A stretch of 37,127 nucleotides of DNA from an uncultured beta proteobacterium (GTDB lineage: Bacteria > Pseudomonadota > Gammaproteobacteria > Burkholderiales > Nitrosomonadaceae), in contig CAADGS010000082.1 in NCBI GenBank assembly GCA_900696615.1, positions 1-37,127 on the forward strand, in the 5' to 3' direction. The translations under genes were made by a program, and so were the position numbers. The notes beneath the pieces are model-generated. The model was given only the letters and a program-made list of their open reading frames with translations, searched no databases and was not told the origin of the DNA. Positions 16,958 to 26,962 of this stretch are shown piece after piece (position 1 is the first letter of the stretch; every line of letters starts with the position of its first letter).

Positions 16958-18454
16958 ATGTCCGGCGCATTTGATCTAATTTTTTATAGTATTGCCACGA
17001 TGCTGGGTGTGGCCGCTGTGGGCTTGATCGTGGTCTGGTTCATTCAGGACGTGACGCAGAAAAAACATTCGATTCTGCGCAATTATCCGGTTATAGGTCG
17101 TTTGCGTTATTTTTTCGAAATACAGGGTAAGTATTTCCGCCAATATTTTTTCGCCAGTGATCGTGACGAAATGCCGTTCAATCGTGCGACACGTGCGTGG
17201 ATTTACAAAAATGCCAAGAACAAAGGTAGCTTGGTCGGCTTTGGTTCCACCAACGATCTCCGCCAGCCGGGTTCAATCATTTTTGTCAATGCCGCTTTTC
17301 CGATTCAAGAGGAAGACCAGCTGCCTACGCCGTCGCTGCATATCGGAGAAGGTTACTGCGAACAACCGTTCGAGGCCAAATCGATCATCAATATCAGCGC
17401 CATGAGTTATGGCGCCATTTCAAAACCGGCAGTGCGCGCATTATCGCTGGGCGCGGCACAAGCGGGTTGCTGGCTCAATACCGGCGAAGGCGGCCTATCG
17501 CCGTATCATTTGGAAGGCGGTTGCGACCTGATCATGCAGATCGGTACTGCTAAATACGGTATTCGCGATGAACAGGGCAATTTCTCGCCGCAGCGCGCTA
17601 AAGCATTGAGCAAGGTAGTCAAGGCATTTGAAATCAAGCTGTCCCAGGGCGCAAAGCCAGGCAAAGGCGGGTTGCTTCCTGCCAATAAAGTGCACGAGGA
17701 AATTGCTGCAATCCGTGGTATTCCTGTCAATCAAAATTCAATTAGTCCTAATCGCCACAAGGATATCAACAACATTGACGAGCTGCTCGATAAAATCCAT
17801 TACATCCGAGAATTGACCGGACGCCCAGTCGGTATCAAAACGGCCATCGGGGGATGGAATTTTATCAATGAGCTGTGCGACAGCATCAATCGGCGCGGCT
17901 TGGACTACGCACCGGATTTTCTTACGATAGACGGCGGCGAAGGCGGCAGCGGCGCGGCACCGCAAACATTGGTTGATCACGTCAGCCTACCCATCGCCGA
18001 AGCGCTGCCGCGCGTAGTGGATGCGCTGATTCAATCCGGTTTGAAAAACCGTATTTATGTCGTGGCTGCCGGAAAATTAGTAACTTCCGCAGAAGGCGCA
18101 TGGGCGCTTTGCGCCGGTGCCGATTTTGTCAATACCGCCCGAGGTTTCATGTTTTCGCTCGGCTGCATTCAAGCGATGCGTTGCCATCTCAATACCTGCC
18201 CTACCGGCGTGACGACGCACGATGAACGCTTGCAGAGGGGATTGGTGGTTGAAGAGAAATATCTGCGCGTGGCTAATTACGCCAGAAACGTTAACAAGGA
18301 GATTAACATGATCGCGCATTCATGCGGCTTGCATCACGCCAGGCAATTCAAACGCGAGCATGTGCGCATTGTTGAGACCGCAGGTAAAAGTGTCGCATTG
18401 AATATTATGTATCCCTATCCCGAAGTGATAAAAAAACAACATGAATTTCCGTAA
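16958..18454 (+). CDS. Membrane-anchored FMN-binding glutamate synthase family protein
   Basis: A 498-residue protein: an N-terminal transmembrane helix (about 7-29), a basic/aromatic linker, then a glutamate-synthase central-type TIM barrel (about 130-470). The FMN and substrate loops NTGEGGLSPYH (184-194), LSQGAKPGKGGLLP (about 228-241) and TIDGGEGGSGAAP are present. Three cysteines spaced C-x5-C-x4-C (403, 409, 414) match the 3Fe-4S ligands of GltB. There is no glutaminase domain and no GltD-type reductase subunit nearby, so this is the short stand-alone form of unproven reaction; it need not make glutamate. AAGGTGA (16947-16953) supports the ATG. It is monocistronic and divergent from nadC. 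Confidence 0.88.
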   Translation: MSGAFDLIFYSIATMLGVAAVGLIVVWFIQDVTQKKHSILRNYPVIGRLRYFFEIQGKYFRQYFFASDRDEMPFNRATRAWIYKNAKNKGSLVGFGSTNDLRQPGSIIFVNAAFPIQEEDQLPTPSLHIGEGYCEQPFEAKSIINISAMSYGAISKPAVRALSLGAAQAGCWLNTGEGGLSPYHLEGGCDLIMQIGTAKYGIRDEQGNFSPQRAKALSKVVKAFEIKLSQGAKPGKGGLLPANKVHEEIAAIRGIPVNQNSISPNRHKDINNIDELLDKIHYIRELTGRPVGIKTAIGGWNFINELCDSINRRGLDYAPDFLTIDGGEGGSGAAPQTLVDHVSLPIAEALPRVVDALIQSGLKNRIYVVAAGKLVTSAEGAWALCAGADFVNTARGFMFSLGCIQAMRCHLNTCPTGVTTHDERLQRGLVVEEKYLRVANYARNVNKEINMIAHSCGLHHARQFKREHVRIVETAGKSVALNIMYPYPEVIKKQHEFP

Positions 18455-18652
18455 AACCGACTTTGCGCATCATTTTCCGATGATTTCTTTTTCAATCTCT
18501 TAAACCTCATTTTAAGCCTATCACCATCGATTTGCATTGATCGAGCGCTGTACTGTCAACAGCATATTGCAGATAAGGGGAGAAAAAAGCGCTTAATCTC
18601 AGTTTAGCCACAAAAGCAGTTTACCGATAATAGGTTGTCGCTCTTTGGATAA

Positions 18653-18681
18653 TTTTCACTATTTGCACAACTTAATATAAT
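18653..18681 (+). promoter_or_regulatory. Sigma-70-type promoter of the GGDEF-EAL gene with very short leader
   Basis: TTTTCA (18653-18658, four of six), a 17-base spacer, and a perfect TATAAT (18676-18681). Transcription would begin near 18688, only about 15 bases before the ATG at 18703, leaving a leader with no Shine-Dalgarno sequence. Confidence 0.5.
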
Positions 18682-18702
18682 TTTTTAACAATACCATACA
18701 AA

Positions 18703-21700
18703 ATGCTTCGTCTCTTAATCGGTCATCATGATCGCAAAATGATCATACTCAACGCTTTTGCATTGAGTATGATCATTTTGTCGACTGGCTTTGGCGTATA
18801 TAAAAGTATCCATGACCAAACGGAAGCCACGATCACTTCCAGTATCAGCGTGACATTGAGCAATACCGCGAAGCTAATAGAAAATCAGTTAACACATGCT
18901 ATTTCAAATGCTGAGCTATTAGTCATACCCATTTTTCCAGCCCACGATTTGGAAGTTGTCCATTCGGATCAATTTCGCGAGCGAAGTCTCGTGCACTTGG
19001 TGCAATTTTCAGAAAAAATGCTGGAAAACAACTTATCAAGTATCAGCGTGTATGACGCTGAAGGTAATTTGATCGTCGAATCAGGTGATAAATCCACGCA
19101 CCCCGATTTTCTTTTGACCCTTGAAACAGGTTTGGAAAATCGCAGCGAATTATTATGGAACCGGCAATTTGTTCTGCGCAACTCATTGGCGATTCGCACC
19201 GACGACAACAAATTCATTGGTCACATTATCGCTGAGCAACCGATGCCTCTGCTCAGCAGGCTATTTTCTGAAGCAACACTGATTGGCACTTCGAGTGTGT
19301 TGCAACTCTGCGCGCCTGTCCATGGGGATGTTTTGGCAATTGATTGCGTCATGCGCGATCAAAATGGCAATCAGTTTAAACGTATGCCAAGCATCGTCAA
19401 TGGCAAACCGTTGCCTATACATTTTGCACTCATAGGTCAAAACGGCATGCAATTTACGCAGGATTCCCGGCAAGTCAACGTTGCCGCTGCCTATTCGCCG
19501 GTTGCTTATGGTTTAGGCAGCGTCCTCAAAATAGATGAGGCAGAGCTGCATGACCTGTCGCTGCATCAGGCCGGAGCAATTTTATTTTATTTGGTTTTGC
19601 TGGTGTTTGCTGGCTTGGTAACATTACTTTGGATTGTATTGCCGCGTAAACATCCCCTTATCCAATTCGGTCATATACTGAAAAAAAAACAAAATGATAA
19701 AGATAACAATGGCGCTGAGAAAATTTCTTTAGAACTATCTTCTTACATCGAAACAATCGGCAAACTTGCACTAATTTGTATCGCTGAGCGCGGCGGAAAA
19801 ATCGTCCAGGTCAATGATAAATTATGTGAAATTAGCGGTTATAGCCAGCAAGAATTGATCGGTCAGGATCACCGTTTATTGATTGCACGGTATCATTCAG
19901 AATTATTTCACACGGATATGTTGGCAACCGTCGACAAGGGAGAAATCTGGCGCCAGGAAATCTGTAATCGCAGTAAATCCGGAATACCCTATTGGGTCGA
20001 TTCCGCAATCATTCCTTTGGTAAACAGTTATGGAGAAATCAAAGGCTATCTCTCAATAAGCGTTGATATCACGGCACGCAAACAAAAGGACTCCGGCCTG
20101 AACGAGCAACTAAGAGAAAGTCATTGCATGCAAATTATCAGAACTTGCATGGCACAGAATCTCAGCACTGAAAAAATCTGCCTTAACATTCTGGAGTCGC
20201 TTCTCGCTGCCCTGTATTTTCCAGATAGGGCAGCCGCACTGATCGAATTGGGAAATAAACGGATTGCAACAGAAAAGTATCAAGAAGATCTTCATAATCA
20301 ATTAACAGCGCGAATTCTATCGAATGGGGAAGTATGCGGTTATTTGAAAGTTTGCTATCCCCAAGATGCCGCTTTTAGATTGCCCTACGAGCAGAATCTT
20401 ATCGATACCGTTGCCCACGACATTGGGCGTTGGTACGAACATAGAGAAGCCGAGCAACGGATCATCAAAATGGCCACACATGACGCTTTGACGGGATTAC
20501 CCAACCGGCTGTTATTGCAGGATCGCATTGAGCAGGCGCTTGTGCATGATACTCGTCATCAAAGGCAAATGGCGGTACTTTTTATCGATCTGGATCATTT
20601 CAAAACGATCAATGATTCACTCGGTCACGATATTGGCGATCTTCTGCTCAAAGCGGTGGCAGAACGCTTGCTGACTTGCGTGCGTAGTGAAGATACCGTT
20701 GCGCGCCAGGGAGGAGACGAGTTTATTATTGTATTGAACTCTATCGCGGAATCATTGGATGCTGCCAAAGTCGCACAAAAGATTCTGGATTCGATTACAC
20801 AACCTTATCAAATCCACAAAAATAAGCTACATATCGCGGGCAGCATTGGGATCGCGGTATTTCCCGACGATGGAACCAGTGCGGATACGTTATTAAAGAA
20901 TAGCGATGTCGCCATGTATTACGCAAAAGAAAATGGCCGCAATAATTACCAGTTTTTCACCGATGAGCTCAACAAATCTGCGCACGAACGGCACACCTTG
21001 GGCCTTGATTTACGTCATGCATTGGAACGCGACGAATTGGTTTTATATTATCAACCTGTGATGGATATGCCCGAAAATCGGTTGCATGGTGTAGAAGCTT
21101 TGCTTCGCTGGCGACATCCGGAACATAAATTGATAACCCCGGACAAGTTTATCAGCCTAGCGGAAGAAACCGGCTTGATCATTCCAATCGGCGAGTGGGT
21201 GATCAAAACGGTTTGTGTGCAAATTAAAACATGGCAGCAGCAAGGATACGATGCGCCGAAGGTCGCCATTAATCTGTCGGCGCGCCAATTCCGGGATAAG
21301 GAATTAACCAAGAATATTGCCCGTATACTTAATGAAACAGGGGTAGATGCACGATACATCAGTCTCGAGATTACGGAAAGCATGCTCATCGACAATATTG
21401 ATAAAGTCGTTATGACGCTCAAGCACTTGAGCGAAATGGGAATGCGTATATCCATCGATGATTTTGGCACCGGTTATTCCAGCCTTAGTTATCTAAAACG
21501 TTTTCCAATTCACACGCTTAAAATCGATCGATCATTTGTACGCGATATCGTCACTGACAAGAACGATCGTACTATTGTTGCCGCCATTATTGCCATGGCG
21601 CACAGCCTTGAAATTGAGGTCATTGCGGAAGGTATCGAAACAGAAGAGCAGCTCGACTTATTGGTCGCCCAAAAATGTGATCACTACCAGGGTTACTATT

Positions 21701-21789
21701 TTAGTAAACCAGTACCTGTTTCCGACATCGAAATTCTTTTGAAGCAACCACTCCCCAAAAAAATTCACGCTCTTCGGATCGCAAAATAG
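18703..21789 (+). CDS. PAS-GGDEF-EAL cyclic-di-GMP signalling protein with periplasmic sensor
   Basis: A 1028-residue inner-membrane protein. Transmembrane helices at about 13-33 and 291-313 bracket a periplasmic sensor region of some 255 residues. A PAS domain follows (about 350-460, VNDKLCEISGYSQQELIG), then a variable GAF-like segment, a GGDEF domain (about 585-755, GGDEF at 670-674) and an EAL domain (about 765-1015, EAL at 798-800). The diguanylate cyclase site is intact, with an RxxD inhibitory site (RSED) five residues before GGDEF. The phosphodiesterase residues are also present: NLSARQF, EITESML, IDDFGTGYSSL, LKIDRSF and AEGIETEEQ. Either activity is therefore possible. No ribosome binding site precedes the ATG. 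A large inverted repeat lies in the first codons (18735-18780). Confidence 0.95.
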   Translation: MLRLLIGHHDRKMIILNAFALSMIILSTGFGVYKSIHDQTEATITSSISVTLSNTAKLIENQLTHAISNAELLVIPIFPAHDLEVVHSDQFRERSLVHLVQFSEKMLENNLSSISVYDAEGNLIVESGDKSTHPDFLLTLETGLENRSELLWNRQFVLRNSLAIRTDDNKFIGHIIAEQPMPLLSRLFSEATLIGTSSVLQLCAPVHGDVLAIDCVMRDQNGNQFKRMPSIVNGKPLPIHFALIGQNGMQFTQDSRQVNVAAAYSPVAYGLGSVLKIDEAELHDLSLHQAGAILFYLVLLVFAGLVTLLWIVLPRKHPLIQFGHILKKKQNDKDNNGAEKISLELSSYIETIGKLALICIAERGGKIVQVNDKLCEISGYSQQELIGQDHRLLIARYHSELFHTDMLATVDKGEIWRQEICNRSKSGIPYWVDSAIIPLVNSYGEIKGYLSISVDITARKQKDSGLNEQLRESHCMQIIRTCMAQNLSTEKICLNILESLLAALYFPDRAAALIELGNKRIATEKYQEDLHNQLTARILSNGEVCGYLKVCYPQDAAFRLPYEQNLIDTVAHDIGRWYEHREAEQRIIKMATHDALTGLPNRLLLQDRIEQALVHDTRHQRQMAVLFIDLDHFKTINDSLGHDIGDLLLKAVAERLLTCVRSEDTVARQGGDEFIIVLNSIAESLDAAKVAQKILDSITQPYQIHKNKLHIAGSIGIAVFPDDGTSADTLLKNSDVAMYYAKENGRNNYQFFTDELNKSAHERHTLGLDLRHALERDELVLYYQPVMDMPENRLHGVEALLRWRHPEHKLITPDKFISLAEETGLIIPIGEWVIKTVCVQIKTWQQQGYDAPKVAINLSARQFRDKELTKNIARILNETGVDARYISLEITESMLIDNIDKVVMTLKHLSEMGMRISIDDFGTGYSSLSYLKRFPIHTLKIDRSFVRDIVTDKNDRTIVAAIIAMAHSLEIEVIAEGIETEEQLDLLVAQKCDHYQGYYFSKPVPVSDIEILLKQPLPKKIHALRIAK
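18735..18780 (+). repeat. 18-base perfect inverted repeat inside the start region of the GGDEF-EAL gene
   Basis: The left arm CAAAATGATCATACTCAA (18735-18752) is exactly complementary to the right arm TTGAGTATGATCATTTTG (18763-18780). The 10-base interval can add two more GC pairs around a TTTT loop. In protein it encodes MIIL-NAFALS-MIIL at the start of the first membrane helix. The second in-frame ATG (18739) lies inside the left arm. Confidence 0.95.
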
Positions 21790-21795
21790 TTCGCT

Positions 21796-21825
21796 CTTGA
21801 AATTTGACCTCACTTCCCCCACGTA
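21796..21825 (+). promoter_or_regulatory. Sigma-32 heat-shock promoter of clpB
   Basis: CTTGAA (21796-21801), a 15-base spacer, and CCCCACGTA (21817-21825) agree closely with the RpoH consensus (CTTGAA, 13-17 bases, CCCCATNTA). It lies right after the previous stop codon and just before the clpB ribosome binding site (GAGGGAG, 21843-21849), giving a leader of about 20-25 bases. Confidence 0.85.
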
Positions 21826-21855
21826 AGAATCAACAATTTAACGAGGGAGAATTTC

Positions 21856-24462
21856 ATGCGCTTTGACAAATTAACCACTAAATTTCAACAAGCCATTGCT
21901 GATGCGCAAAGTATTGCTGTCGGCCAAGATAATCCAACCATCGAGCCTCAACATTTACTGCTTGCGCTATTGCAGCAAGAAGACGGCAGTACGCAGTCAT
22001 TGTTGCAGCGATCCGGGGTCAATGTTGCTCCCTTAATTGAGAATCTTAAGCAAAGTATTAACCGATTACCTAAAGTCGATAATTCAGGAGGAGAAATTAC
22101 AATTTCCCGCACGCTGAATAATCTTCTCAATTTGGCGGATAAGGAAGCGCAAAAACGCAATGATCAATTCATCGCTTCAGAAATGTTTCTTCTTGCAGTG
22201 CTGCAGGATAAGGGAGAGATCGGTGCATTATTGAAACAATATGGTGCCAGTTATACAGCGATGGAAAAAGCCATCAATGCGGTGAGAGGTGGCGAACAAG
22301 TTACCAGCGCCGAAGCAGAAAGCAGCCGTGAGGCCTTGAAAAAATACACATTGGATCTAACGGAACGTGCCCGGCAAGGTAAGCTTGATCCCGTCATTGG
22401 CCGCGATGACGAAATTCGTCGCGCCATTCAGGTGTTGCAGCGGCGCACCAAAAACAATCCCGTTCTGATTGGTGAGCCAGGCGTCGGCAAAACCGCAATT
22501 GTTGAAGGTTTGGCGCAACGTATTGTCAACGGTGAAGTACCTGAAAGCCTAAAAGATAAACGCGTTCTCGTACTGGATATGGCCGCATTATTGGCTGGGG
22601 CCAAATACCGAGGTGAATTCGAGGAGCGTCTCAAATCGGTGCTCAAAGAACTCGCACAGGATGAAGGAAAAACCATTGTATTCATTGACGAATTGCATAC
22701 CATGGTAGGAGCGGGCAAAGCGGAAGGCGCAATGGATGCGGGAAATATGCTGAAACCGGCACTGGCGCGAGGTGAATTACACTGTGTTGGCGCTACAACA
22801 TTAGATGAATATCGCAAATATATTGAAAAGGATGCGGCGCTGGAACGTCGTTTCCAGAAAGTACTGGTTGAAGAACCCACCGTAGAGGCAACTATCGCCA
22901 TATTGCGCGGCCTGCAAGAGAAATACGAAGTTCATCATGGGGTTGATATTACGGATCCCGCTATCGTTGCTGCTGCGGAATTATCCAACCGCTATATTAC
23001 CGATCGTTTTCTGCCTGATAAAGCAATTGATCTGATTGATGAGGCCGCTGCACGCATTCGCATGGAAATTGATTCCAAGCCGGAAGCGCTAGACAAGCTC
23101 GATCGGCGCCTAATTCAACTTAAAATTGAACGCGAAGCCATTAAAAAGGAAAAAGATGAAGCTTCGCAAAAACGACTGCAATTACTCGAACAGGAAATAA
23201 AGCAAAAAGAGCGCGAATACGCTGACTTAGCCGAAATTTGGAAAACGGAAAAATTCCAAGTACAGGGTTCTCAGCAAATTAAAGAAGAAATGGAAAGAAT
23301 TAAGATGGAAATCGATACGGCCACGCGCAAAGGCGATTGGCAAAAAGTATCCGAATTGCAGTATGGCCGTCTTCCACAATTGGAAGCGCAATTGCAATCC
23401 CAACTCAGTGATCAGAAAAAAACCGGCGAAACTGAACCGAGAGAATCTACCCCCAAGTTATTGCGCACCCAAGTCGGTGCCGAGGAAATAGCCGAAGTGG
23501 TGTCGCGTGCGACAGGTATTCCTGTTTCTAAAATGATGCAAGGAGAGCGCGAAAAATTACTATTAATGGAACAAAAGCTACATGACCGGGTAGTCGGTCA
23601 GGATGAAGCCGTCCGGCTGGTCTCCGATGCCATCCGGCGCTCACGCGCAGGTCTGGCTGACCCGAATCGGCCTTATGGATCATTTCTGTTTCTTGGACCA
23701 ACCGGCGTGGGAAAAACTGAATTATGCAAGGCACTAGCGGGCTTTTTGTTTGATTCGGAAGATCATCTCATTCGTGTGGATATGTCTGAATTCATGGAAA
23801 AGCATTCGGTAGCGCGTCTGATCGGCGCGCCGCCCGGCTATGTCGGGTACGAAGAAGGCGGTTATTTAACCGAACTGGTACGCAGAAAACCCTATGCTGT
23901 CATTTTGCTGGATGAGGTGGAAAAAGCCCATCCGGACGTATTCAATGTACTGCTGCAAGTACTAGATGACGGCCGCATGACCGACGGCCAAGGGCGCACA
24001 GTTGATTTCAAGAATACCGTTATTGTTATGACTTCCAATCTAGGATCGCAAATGATCCAGGAAATGTCGGGTAGTCAGTATGAAACGATTAAACAGGCGG
24101 TCATGGGTGAAGTCAAAACGCATTTTCGTCCTGAATTTATTAACCGTATTGATGAAGTAGTGGTTTTTCACGCATTGGATGCAAAACATATCCAATCCAT
24201 CGCAAAAATACAGCTCAATTATTTGAAAACGCGACTGGCCAAATTGGATATGCGGCTTGAAATCAGCGACGCCGCACTCGCTGCGCTGTCACAGGCTGGA
24301 TTTGATCCTGTATTTGGCGCACGGCCGCTTAAGCGCGCAATCCAGGCTCAAATTGAGAACCCGTTAGCCAAAGAAATATTGGAAGGTAAATTTGTCGCAA
24401 AAGATACCATTAAAATTGATTATTCCGATGAAAAAATGAATTTTTACAAAATGAACGACTAG
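21856..24462 (+). CDS. clpB: Protein disaggregase ClpB
   Basis: An 868-residue Hsp100 chaperone that threads aggregated proteins through a hexameric ring together with DnaK. In order: a Clp N domain (1-145), AAA module 1 with Walker A GEPGVGKT (206-213) and the pore and Walker B segments ([26 protein letters not shown]), the long coiled-coil middle domain that marks ClpB rather than ClpA/ClpC (about 405-530), and AAA module 2 with GPTGVGKT (614-621) and a C-terminal D2-small domain ([15 protein letters not shown]). It is slightly longer than the E. coli protein (857). A strong ribosome binding site and heat-shock promoter support the start. Confidence 0.98.
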   Translation: MRFDKLTTKFQQAIADAQSIAVGQDNPTIEPQHLLLALLQQEDGSTQSLLQRSGVNVAPLIENLKQSINRLPKVDNSGGEITISRTLNNLLNLADKEAQKRNDQFIASEMFLLAVLQDKGEIGALLKQYGASYTAMEKAINAVRGGEQVTSAEAESSREALKKYTLDLTERARQGKLDPVIGRDDEIRRAIQVLQRRTKNNPVLIGEPGVGKTAIVEGLAQRIVNGEVPESLKDKRVLVLDMAALLAGAKYRGEFEERLKSVLKELAQDEGKTIVFIDELHTMVGAGKAEGAMDAGNMLKPALARGELHCVGATTLDEYRKYIEKDAALERRFQKVLVEEPTVEATIAILRGLQEKYEVHHGVDITDPAIVAAAELSNRYITDRFLPDKAIDLIDEAAARIRMEIDSKPEALDKLDRRLIQLKIEREAIKKEKDEASQKRLQLLEQEIKQKEREYADLAEIWKTEKFQVQGSQQIKEEMERIKMEIDTATRKGDWQKVSELQYGRLPQLEAQLQSQLSDQKKTGETEPRESTPKLLRTQVGAEEIAEVVSRATGIPVSKMMQGEREKLLLMEQKLHDRVVGQDEAVRLVSDAIRRSRAGLADPNRPYGSFLFLGPTGVGKTELCKALAGFLFDSEDHLIRVDMSEFMEKHSVARLIGAPPGYVGYEEGGYLTELVRRKPYAVILLDEVEKAHPDVFNVLLQVLDDGRMTDGQGRTVDFKNTVIVMTSNLGSQMIQEMSGSQYETIKQAVMGEVKTHFRPEFINRIDEVVVFHALDAKHIQSIAKIQLNYLKTRLAKLDMRLEISDAALAALSQAGFDPVFGARPLKRAIQAQIENPLAKEILEGKFVAKDTIKIDYSDEKMNFYKMND

Positions 24463-24562
24463 AAATTTGGCAGACACTTAGGAGATTTTGAGATGGGCTG
24501 ATTAAAACATAGCGTCTCAATCAGATTCGGGTAAAATGTAATTTTTTACTGGATAGTTTGTT

Positions 24563-25450
24563 ATGTTTAAAGGTAGTCTGGTTGCTATCGTTACACCGAT
24601 GCTTGAAGATGGCGAATTAGACCTGGAAAAATTCCGTGCTTTGCTTGATTTTCATATTGCACAGGGTAGCGATGGCATTGTGGTGGTCGGTACCACTGGA
24701 GAGTCTCCAACAGTAGATTTTGACGAGCATCACCTGCTGATGAAAACGGCGGTTGATCATGTAGCTGGTCGAGTACCGGTAATTGCTGGCACGGGTGCCA
24801 ATTCAACTCGTGAAGCCATTGATTTATCGATCTATGCTAAAAATGCCGGTGTGGATGCCTGCTTATCGGTCGCACCTTATTACAACAAGCCGACGCAGGA
24901 AGGCTTGTATCAACACTTTAAAGCTATTGCTGAAGCGGTTGAAATTCCTCATATTTTATATAACGTTCCCGGAAGGACCGTTGCGGATATTCAGAACGAT
25001 ACTGCGTTACGCCTTGCACATATTCCCAACATCGTTGGCATAAAGGATGCCACCGGTGATATCGGGCGAGGTTGTGATCTTTTGTCGCGCGCACCATCCG
25101 GGTTCAGCGTTTATAGCGGAGATGATGCCAGTGCATTAGCGTTGCTGTTGCTTGGCGCGTATGGTGTTATTTCAGTCACAGCCAATGTAGCACCGAAAAT
25201 CATGCACGACATGTGCGTAGCTGCAGCGTCCGGTAATGTCAATACTGCGCGGACACTAAATAATAAGTTGCTGCGCTTGCATATCGATTTGTTTATAGAA
25301 GCTAATCCGATCCCCGTGAAGTGGGCTGTTGCACAAATGGGTCTAATTGAAACCGGAATTCGTCTTCCGCTTACCCCATTATCCACTCATTATCACCAGC
25401 TCATTCGGGAGGCAATGCGATTGGCCGATATCCCTGTTGCGAAGGAGTAA
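24563..25450 (+). CDS. dapA: 4-hydroxy-tetrahydrodipicolinate synthase
   Basis: A 295-residue enzyme that condenses pyruvate with aspartate semialdehyde, the first dedicated step to diaminopimelate and lysine. The Schiff-base lysine is K161 (GIKDATGD), the catalytic tyrosine Y133 (YNVPGRT), and the threonine pair lies in [10 protein letters not shown] (41-50). All match E. coli DapA positions. No strong ribosome binding site precedes the ATG; GGATAG lies about 10 bases upstream. The bamC start follows one base after its stop, the dapA-bamC (nlpB) pairing known from E. coli. Confidence 0.97.
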   Translation: MFKGSLVAIVTPMLEDGELDLEKFRALLDFHIAQGSDGIVVVGTTGESPTVDFDEHHLLMKTAVDHVAGRVPVIAGTGANSTREAIDLSIYAKNAGVDACLSVAPYYNKPTQEGLYQHFKAIAEAVEIPHILYNVPGRTVADIQNDTALRLAHIPNIVGIKDATGDIGRGCDLLSRAPSGFSVYSGDDASALALLLLGAYGVISVTANVAPKIMHDMCVAAASGNVNTARTLNNKLLRLHIDLFIEANPIPVKWAVAQMGLIETGIRLPLTPLSTHYHQLIREAMRLADIPVAKE

Positions 25451-25451
25451 G

Positions 25452-26612
25452 ATGCTAACATCGAATTGGCGGAAAGTAGCTGTGCCGTCACTGGCAATTG
25501 TGCTGTCATTGATGAATACGAGCTGCAAAACGTTCTCATTGTTTCCTGAAACCAAAACAGTTGATTATAAATCCGCCGGGAAATTACCGCCGCTAGAGAT
25601 TCCACCAGACCTCGTTATACCAGCAGTCGATGAACGATACACCATTCCTGAAGCCGATTCGCCAGGCAGCGCTACATTTTCCAGTTATAGCAATGATCGC
25701 GGCGGACAATTAAAGGCAGGCACCACTGCGGTGGTGCCTTCTTCATTTCAGAATGTTCATATCGAACGTGCCGGTACCCAACGCTGGTTGGTTGTACCTC
25801 AATCCCCTGAGGCTGTGTGGCCTGTTGTGAAGGAATTCTGGCAAGAGCTGGGTTTCCTGATCAAAATCGAGTCTCCAGAAACCGGCATTATGGAAACCGA
25901 TTGGGCTGAAAATCGCGCCAAGATTCCACAAGATCCTCTACGTACCATCCTCTCAACCTTTTTGGACAGCTTGTATTCTACAGCCGAACGCGATAAATTC
26001 CGCACCCGTCTGGAACGCAATGAAACAGGAAATACCGAAATTTATATCAGCCATCGCGGTATGAACGAGGTGTTGGAAGGCGGTAATCTGAATCGCACTA
26101 TCTGGCAACCCCGGCCAGCGGATCCGGATCTTGAAGCTGAAATGCTGTCACGTTTGATGATGCGTTTTGGCGTTGCAGAAGAAAAGGCCAAGCTGGAGCT
26201 GACAACGAGCCGGAGCGTGGCTCAGGAACGTGCTTATATTGATAACGATGCAGGAACGCTAATTATTAACGAAGCATTTGATCGTTCATGGCGGCGTGTC
26301 GGATTAGCACTCGATCGTATCGGTTTCACCGTTGAAGATCGAAATCGTGTCGAAGGTATTTATTACGTGCGTTATCTCAATCCTGATAAAGATGCGAAAA
26401 AGACCGGCGATGACAAAGGGTTGCTGTCGGGGATAATGTTCTGGCGCGATGACAATGACAAGGATAGTGCGAAGGCAGCAAAATACCGCATACAAGTCAA
26501 CAATACCGGTGCGAATACCAGTAAGATCAGCCTTCTCAATGATGATGGCACAGCCGTTAATTCAGCAACGGCCAACCGTATTCTTAAGTTGTTGCATGAG
26601 CAACTGAAATAA
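25452..26612 (+). CDS. bamC: Outer membrane protein assembly factor BamC (NlpB)
   Basis: A 386-residue lipoprotein component of the BAM complex. The unstructured N-terminal part (LPPLEIPPDLVIPAVDERYTIP), which in E. coli contacts BamD, is conserved. Two helix-grip domains follow (starting near RAGTQRWLVVPQSPEAVWPV and near LIINEAFDRSWRRVGLALDR). The lipid-attachment cysteine is probably C25 in LMNTSC; an asparagine three residues before it is unusual for a lipobox. GAAGGAG (25441-25447) lies inside the dapA end, four bases before the ATG, so translation is likely coupled to dapA. A bidirectional terminator follows. Confidence 0.9.
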   Translation: MLTSNWRKVAVPSLAIVLSLMNTSCKTFSLFPETKTVDYKSAGKLPPLEIPPDLVIPAVDERYTIPEADSPGSATFSSYSNDRGGQLKAGTTAVVPSSFQNVHIERAGTQRWLVVPQSPEAVWPVVKEFWQELGFLIKIESPETGIMETDWAENRAKIPQDPLRTILSTFLDSLYSTAERDKFRTRLERNETGNTEIYISHRGMNEVLEGGNLNRTIWQPRPADPDLEAEMLSRLMMRFGVAEEKAKLELTTSRSVAQERAYIDNDAGTLIINEAFDRSWRRVGLALDRIGFTVEDRNRVEGIYYVRYLNPDKDAKKTGDDKGLLSGIMFWRDDNDKDSAKAAKYRIQVNNTGANTSKISLLNDDGTAVNSATANRILKLLHEQLK

Positions 26613-26651
26613 AATCAAGTATAACGATTTGTTTGTTATTGATTGATGATA

Positions 26652-26690
26652 CAAATAAAAAAACCGCCTGTACGGCGGTTTTTTTATTTG
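26652..26690. terminator. Bidirectional intrinsic terminator
   Basis: A GC stem, CCGCC (26664-26668) with GGCGG (26674-26678), loop TGTAC, flanked by A-rich and T-rich tracts that extend the inverted repeat to 17 bases per arm. A run of seven or more T follows in both directions. It serves bamC on the plus strand and the small lipoprotein gene on the minus strand. Confidence 0.92.
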
Positions 26691-26704
26691 TTGCTAGCTA
26701 GTTC

Positions 26705-26926
26705 TTAGTGTCCTGGCTTGCTGGTTCCACCATATGGACGCGGATCAGCGCCTTCTTTCAAGCAATTGCCATTAGCATCAATACCATGTTGGCATTCGAT
26801 TTCTTCGCCGCGCATGATTCTTTCATAATTTTCTCTTTCCGTTTCAGGAAGTGCTTGACTAGGTTTGCCACCACATGCAGATAATGACAATGCTACTAAG
26901 AATGCAGCTAGAAGAGTATATTTCAT
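26705..26926 (-). CDS. Small lipoprotein, function unknown
   Basis: A 73-residue protein with a clear lipoprotein signal: MKYTLLAAFLVALSLSACGG, lipobox LSAC with the cysteine at 18. The mature part (about 55 residues) contains ERENYERIMRGEEIECQHG and a second cysteine about 10 residues later (ANGNCLKEG), which could form a disulfide. AGGA (26940-26937) precedes the ATG by 10 bases. It shares the two-way terminator with bamC. Similar short lipoproteins of unknown role are common in betaproteobacteria; a link to the upstream glycolate operon is not evident. Confidence 0.82.
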   Translation of the reverse strand: MKYTLLAAFLVALSLSACGGKPSQALPETERENYERIMRGEEIECQHGIDANGNCLKEGADPRPYGGTSKPGH

Positions 26927-26962
26927 TACGTAATTTTCCTTATAAAGTTCTAAAATATTTTA

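Noticed and set aside
18735..18780. The inverted repeat as a transcription terminator
   Set aside because: It lies inside an intact reading frame, and the right arm is followed by TCGACTGG rather than a T run.
24463..24562. A promoter for dapA (TAAAAT near 24532)
   Set aside because: No acceptable -35 hexamer lies at 16-18 bases, so no promoter is claimed.
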